Source: Christiangramia gaetbulicola (GTDB taxonomy: Bacteria > Bacteroidota > Bacteroidia > Flavobacteriales > Flavobacteriaceae). Taken from it: a DNA stretch of 64,000 bases. Position 1 is the first letter of the stretch. Every line of letters begins with the position of its first letter. A program made the translations under genes and the position numbers. The notes under the pieces are model-generated. The model was given only the letters and a program-made list of their open reading frames with translations. It had not been told where the DNA came from and ran no database searches. Shown here in pieces: positions 62,433 to 64,000 of the stretch. Location of the stretch: positions 186,001 to 250,000 of the forward strand of contig NZ_QBKQ01000001.1 of the NCBI RefSeq assembly GCF_003054225.1, given 5' to 3'.

Positions 62433-64000
62433 TTATTTCTTCAGATTGAATGAACCATTAAAGTCAGCATCTGAACTTCCCGCAATGAAAAATTCAAATT
62501 CGCCAGGTTCAAAAACATATTCAAGTTGAGAATTATAGAATTTTAAATCTTCCGCAGTAACTTTAAAATTCACCTTTTTAGATTCTCCTTTTTTCAATGC
62601 GATCTTTTGGAATCCTTTAAGTTCTTTTCCAGGAGGAGTTACGCTTCTCACCTTATCATGAATATAAAGTTGAACAACCTCTTCTCCATCATAATCACCG
62701 GTATTAGTAACAGTTGCGCTCAGCTCGATAGAACCGTTAGCATTAAGACTTCCCGAACTTGCCTTAACATCGGTATATTCAAAAGTGGTGTAACTCAGAC
62801 CATATCCAAATGGCAATAATGGCGAATTCGGAGAATCCAGATAATTAGACTTGAACTTCTGGAACTCTCCAGATTCTGGTCCTGGTCTACCCGTGGTTTT
62901 CATTCTGTAATGAATTGGGATCTGCCCTACATTTCTTGGCCAGCTGTTGGTTAACTTCCCTGAAGGATTATAATCCCCGAAAAGAACATCGGCTACAGCA
63001 TTTCCTGCTTCCACTCCTGGATGCCATACCTGAAGTATATTAACCGGAAGAGACATTTCTTCTGATATATCCAGGGGTCTACCGCTCATTAATACCAGAA
63101 CAACGGGCTTTCCGGTTTTAGCTAGTTCATTGATCAATTTCTTCTGGCTATCTGGGATCGTGATGTCTGTACGGCTGGCTGCCTCACCACTCATTTCTGT
63201 AGCTTCACCAACTACGGCAACAATAACATCAGAATTCTTAGCCAGATCCAGAGCCTCCTTAAGTAGGGCTTCAGGAGACTCATCTGCGATCTGAACTCTT
63301 GGACCAAAAACATTCACTTTTTTAGCGAATGATGTATCATTAGAAATATTAGCTCCCTTAGCATATTGTATATTGGCCTTAGGTGCTACATTTTTAATTC
63401 CTTCTAAAATAGGAACCGATAATTCCGGATTCCCAGTTGGTGCCCAGGTACCCAACATATTATTTTTATTATTAGCTAAAGGTCCCACTAAAGCGATCTT
63501 TGCGCTTTTTGCTAAAGGCAGGGTATTATCATGTTTTTTAAGCAGAACGAAAGACCTGGTCGCTGCTTTTCTGGCTAGTTGACGGTTCTCTGCGGTCAAT
63601 ATATCCTTCTCTGGTCTGCTTTCATCTGAATACAAATACGGATCTTTAAGCAAGCCTAATTTATGCTTCGCCTCCAGGATTCTTCTGGTTGCCTTAGTGA
63701 TCTGCTCTTCTGAAACCTTTCCTTCTTCTACAGATTTTTTCAATGTGGTTAGAAAACCTTCCCCAACCATGTCCATATCCAATCCTGCATTGATAGCCAT
63801 TGCTGAAACAGCCTGAAGATCACCCATACCATGTGCGATCATTTCGTTCACAGAAGTATAGTCTGAAACTACAAATCCACCGAATCCCCATCTCTCACGC
63901 AGAAGGTCTGTAAGCAACCATTTATTACCTGAAGCTGGAATACCATCTATATCGTTAAAAGAGGTCATTACGCTCCCTACACCGGCATCTACGGCCGCTT
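62433..64000 (-). CDS. GH3 beta-glucosidase (partial, 5' end beyond window)
   Basis: C-terminal ~522 residues; the frame is open to the right edge (AVDAGVGSVMTSFND), so the Met at 63968 is internal. The end of the (beta/alpha)8 domain has FGGFVVSDYTSVNEMI with the catalytic Asp nucleophile. The alpha/beta sandwich follows (KIALVGPLANNKNNMLGTWAP, VAVVGEATEMSGEAASRTDI with the probable acid/base Glu), then NSWPRNVGQIPIHY and a C-terminal fibronectin-III-like domain (YGLSYTTFEYTDVK to the end). The BglX-like enzymes are periplasmic; the signal peptide would lie outside the window. Converges on the GH2 operon. Confidence 0.95.
   Translation of the reverse strand, partial: AAVDAGVGSVMTSFNDIDGIPASGNKWLLTDLLRERWGFGGFVVSDYTSVNEMIAHGMGDLQAVSAMAINAGLDMDMVGEGFLTTLKKSVEEGKVSEEQITKATRRILEAKHKLGLLKDPYLYSDESRPEKDILTAENRQLARKAATRSFVLLKKHDNTLPLAKSAKIALVGPLANNKNNMLGTWAPTGNPELSVPILEGIKNVAPKANIQYAKGANISNDTSFAKKVNVFGPRVQIADESPEALLKEALDLAKNSDVIVAVVGEATEMSGEAASRTDITIPDSQKKLINELAKTGKPVVLVLMSGRPLDISEEMSLPVNILQVWHPGVEAGNAVADVLFGDYNPSGKLTNSWPRNVGQIPIHYRMKTTGRPGPESGEFQKFKSNYLDSPNSPLLPFGYGLSYTTFEYTDVKASSGSLNANGSIELSATVTNTGDYDGEEVVQLYIHDKVRSVTPPGKELKGFQKIALKKGESKKVNFKVTAEDLKFYNSQLEYVFEPGEFEFFIAGSSDADFNGSFNLKK

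Overview
The window looks like chromosomal DNA from a marine member of the Flavobacteriaceae, most like Gramella/Christiangramia (inference from overall gene content; no database search was possible). The support is low GC, an Na+-translocating NQR complex, type IX secretion (T9SS) components and substrates with T9SS C-terminal sorting tails, a TamL-type Omp85 lipoprotein, a short primary sigma factor, and several promoters with the Bacteroidetes -7 box TANNTTTG.

Layout. 1-3848 (+): the 3' end of gpmI, a thioredoxin-like lipoprotein, a small HAD hydrolase, map, an overlapping HNH/NUMOD-like gene and a methyltransferase. 3849-11385 (-): nqrABCDEF followed by a small conserved gene and apbE, so the flavin transferase that matures NqrB/NqrC travels with its targets. 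11546-16799: a T9SS plug-family protein, a DUF3667-like membrane protein, apaG, an NRDE protein and pruA. 17094-34169 (+): two giant T9SS-exported adhesin-like proteins (3391 and 2252 aa) built from Ig-like, HYR-like and SprB-like repeats, sharing a LamG-containing C-terminal module. 34171-52761: mostly housekeeping genes (rsmG, aminotransferase, trkH/trkA, ubiE, porT, an rRNA/tRNA methyltransferase, tamL, fba, accD, rpsO, pnp, rpoD, rpe, ypdA), many with clear intrinsic terminators. 52762-56810: an accessory, gene-poor zone with small orphans, dispersed repeats and an IS110-family element. 56811-64000: tRNA-Arg, a YqeY-like gene, then a secreted hydrolase / PHP / GH2-malectin operon facing a GH3 glucosidase that runs off the window.

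Most notable observation: the IS110-like element (about 55282-56479) has upstream noncoding DNA that folds into two loops matching the bridge-RNA plan. The strands of the first loop match the two sides of the actual insertion site; those of the second match the element's own right and left ends. Excising the element with one CT core dinucleotide restores a target with the same spacing as an uninterrupted copy of the same dispersed sequence 0.8 kb away. Other points of interest are an AccD with all four zinc-ribbon cysteines replaced, an NqrB with SGET instead of SGAT at its flavinylation site, a cloverleaf-like element before rpoD, and recently homogenised repeats in both giant genes.
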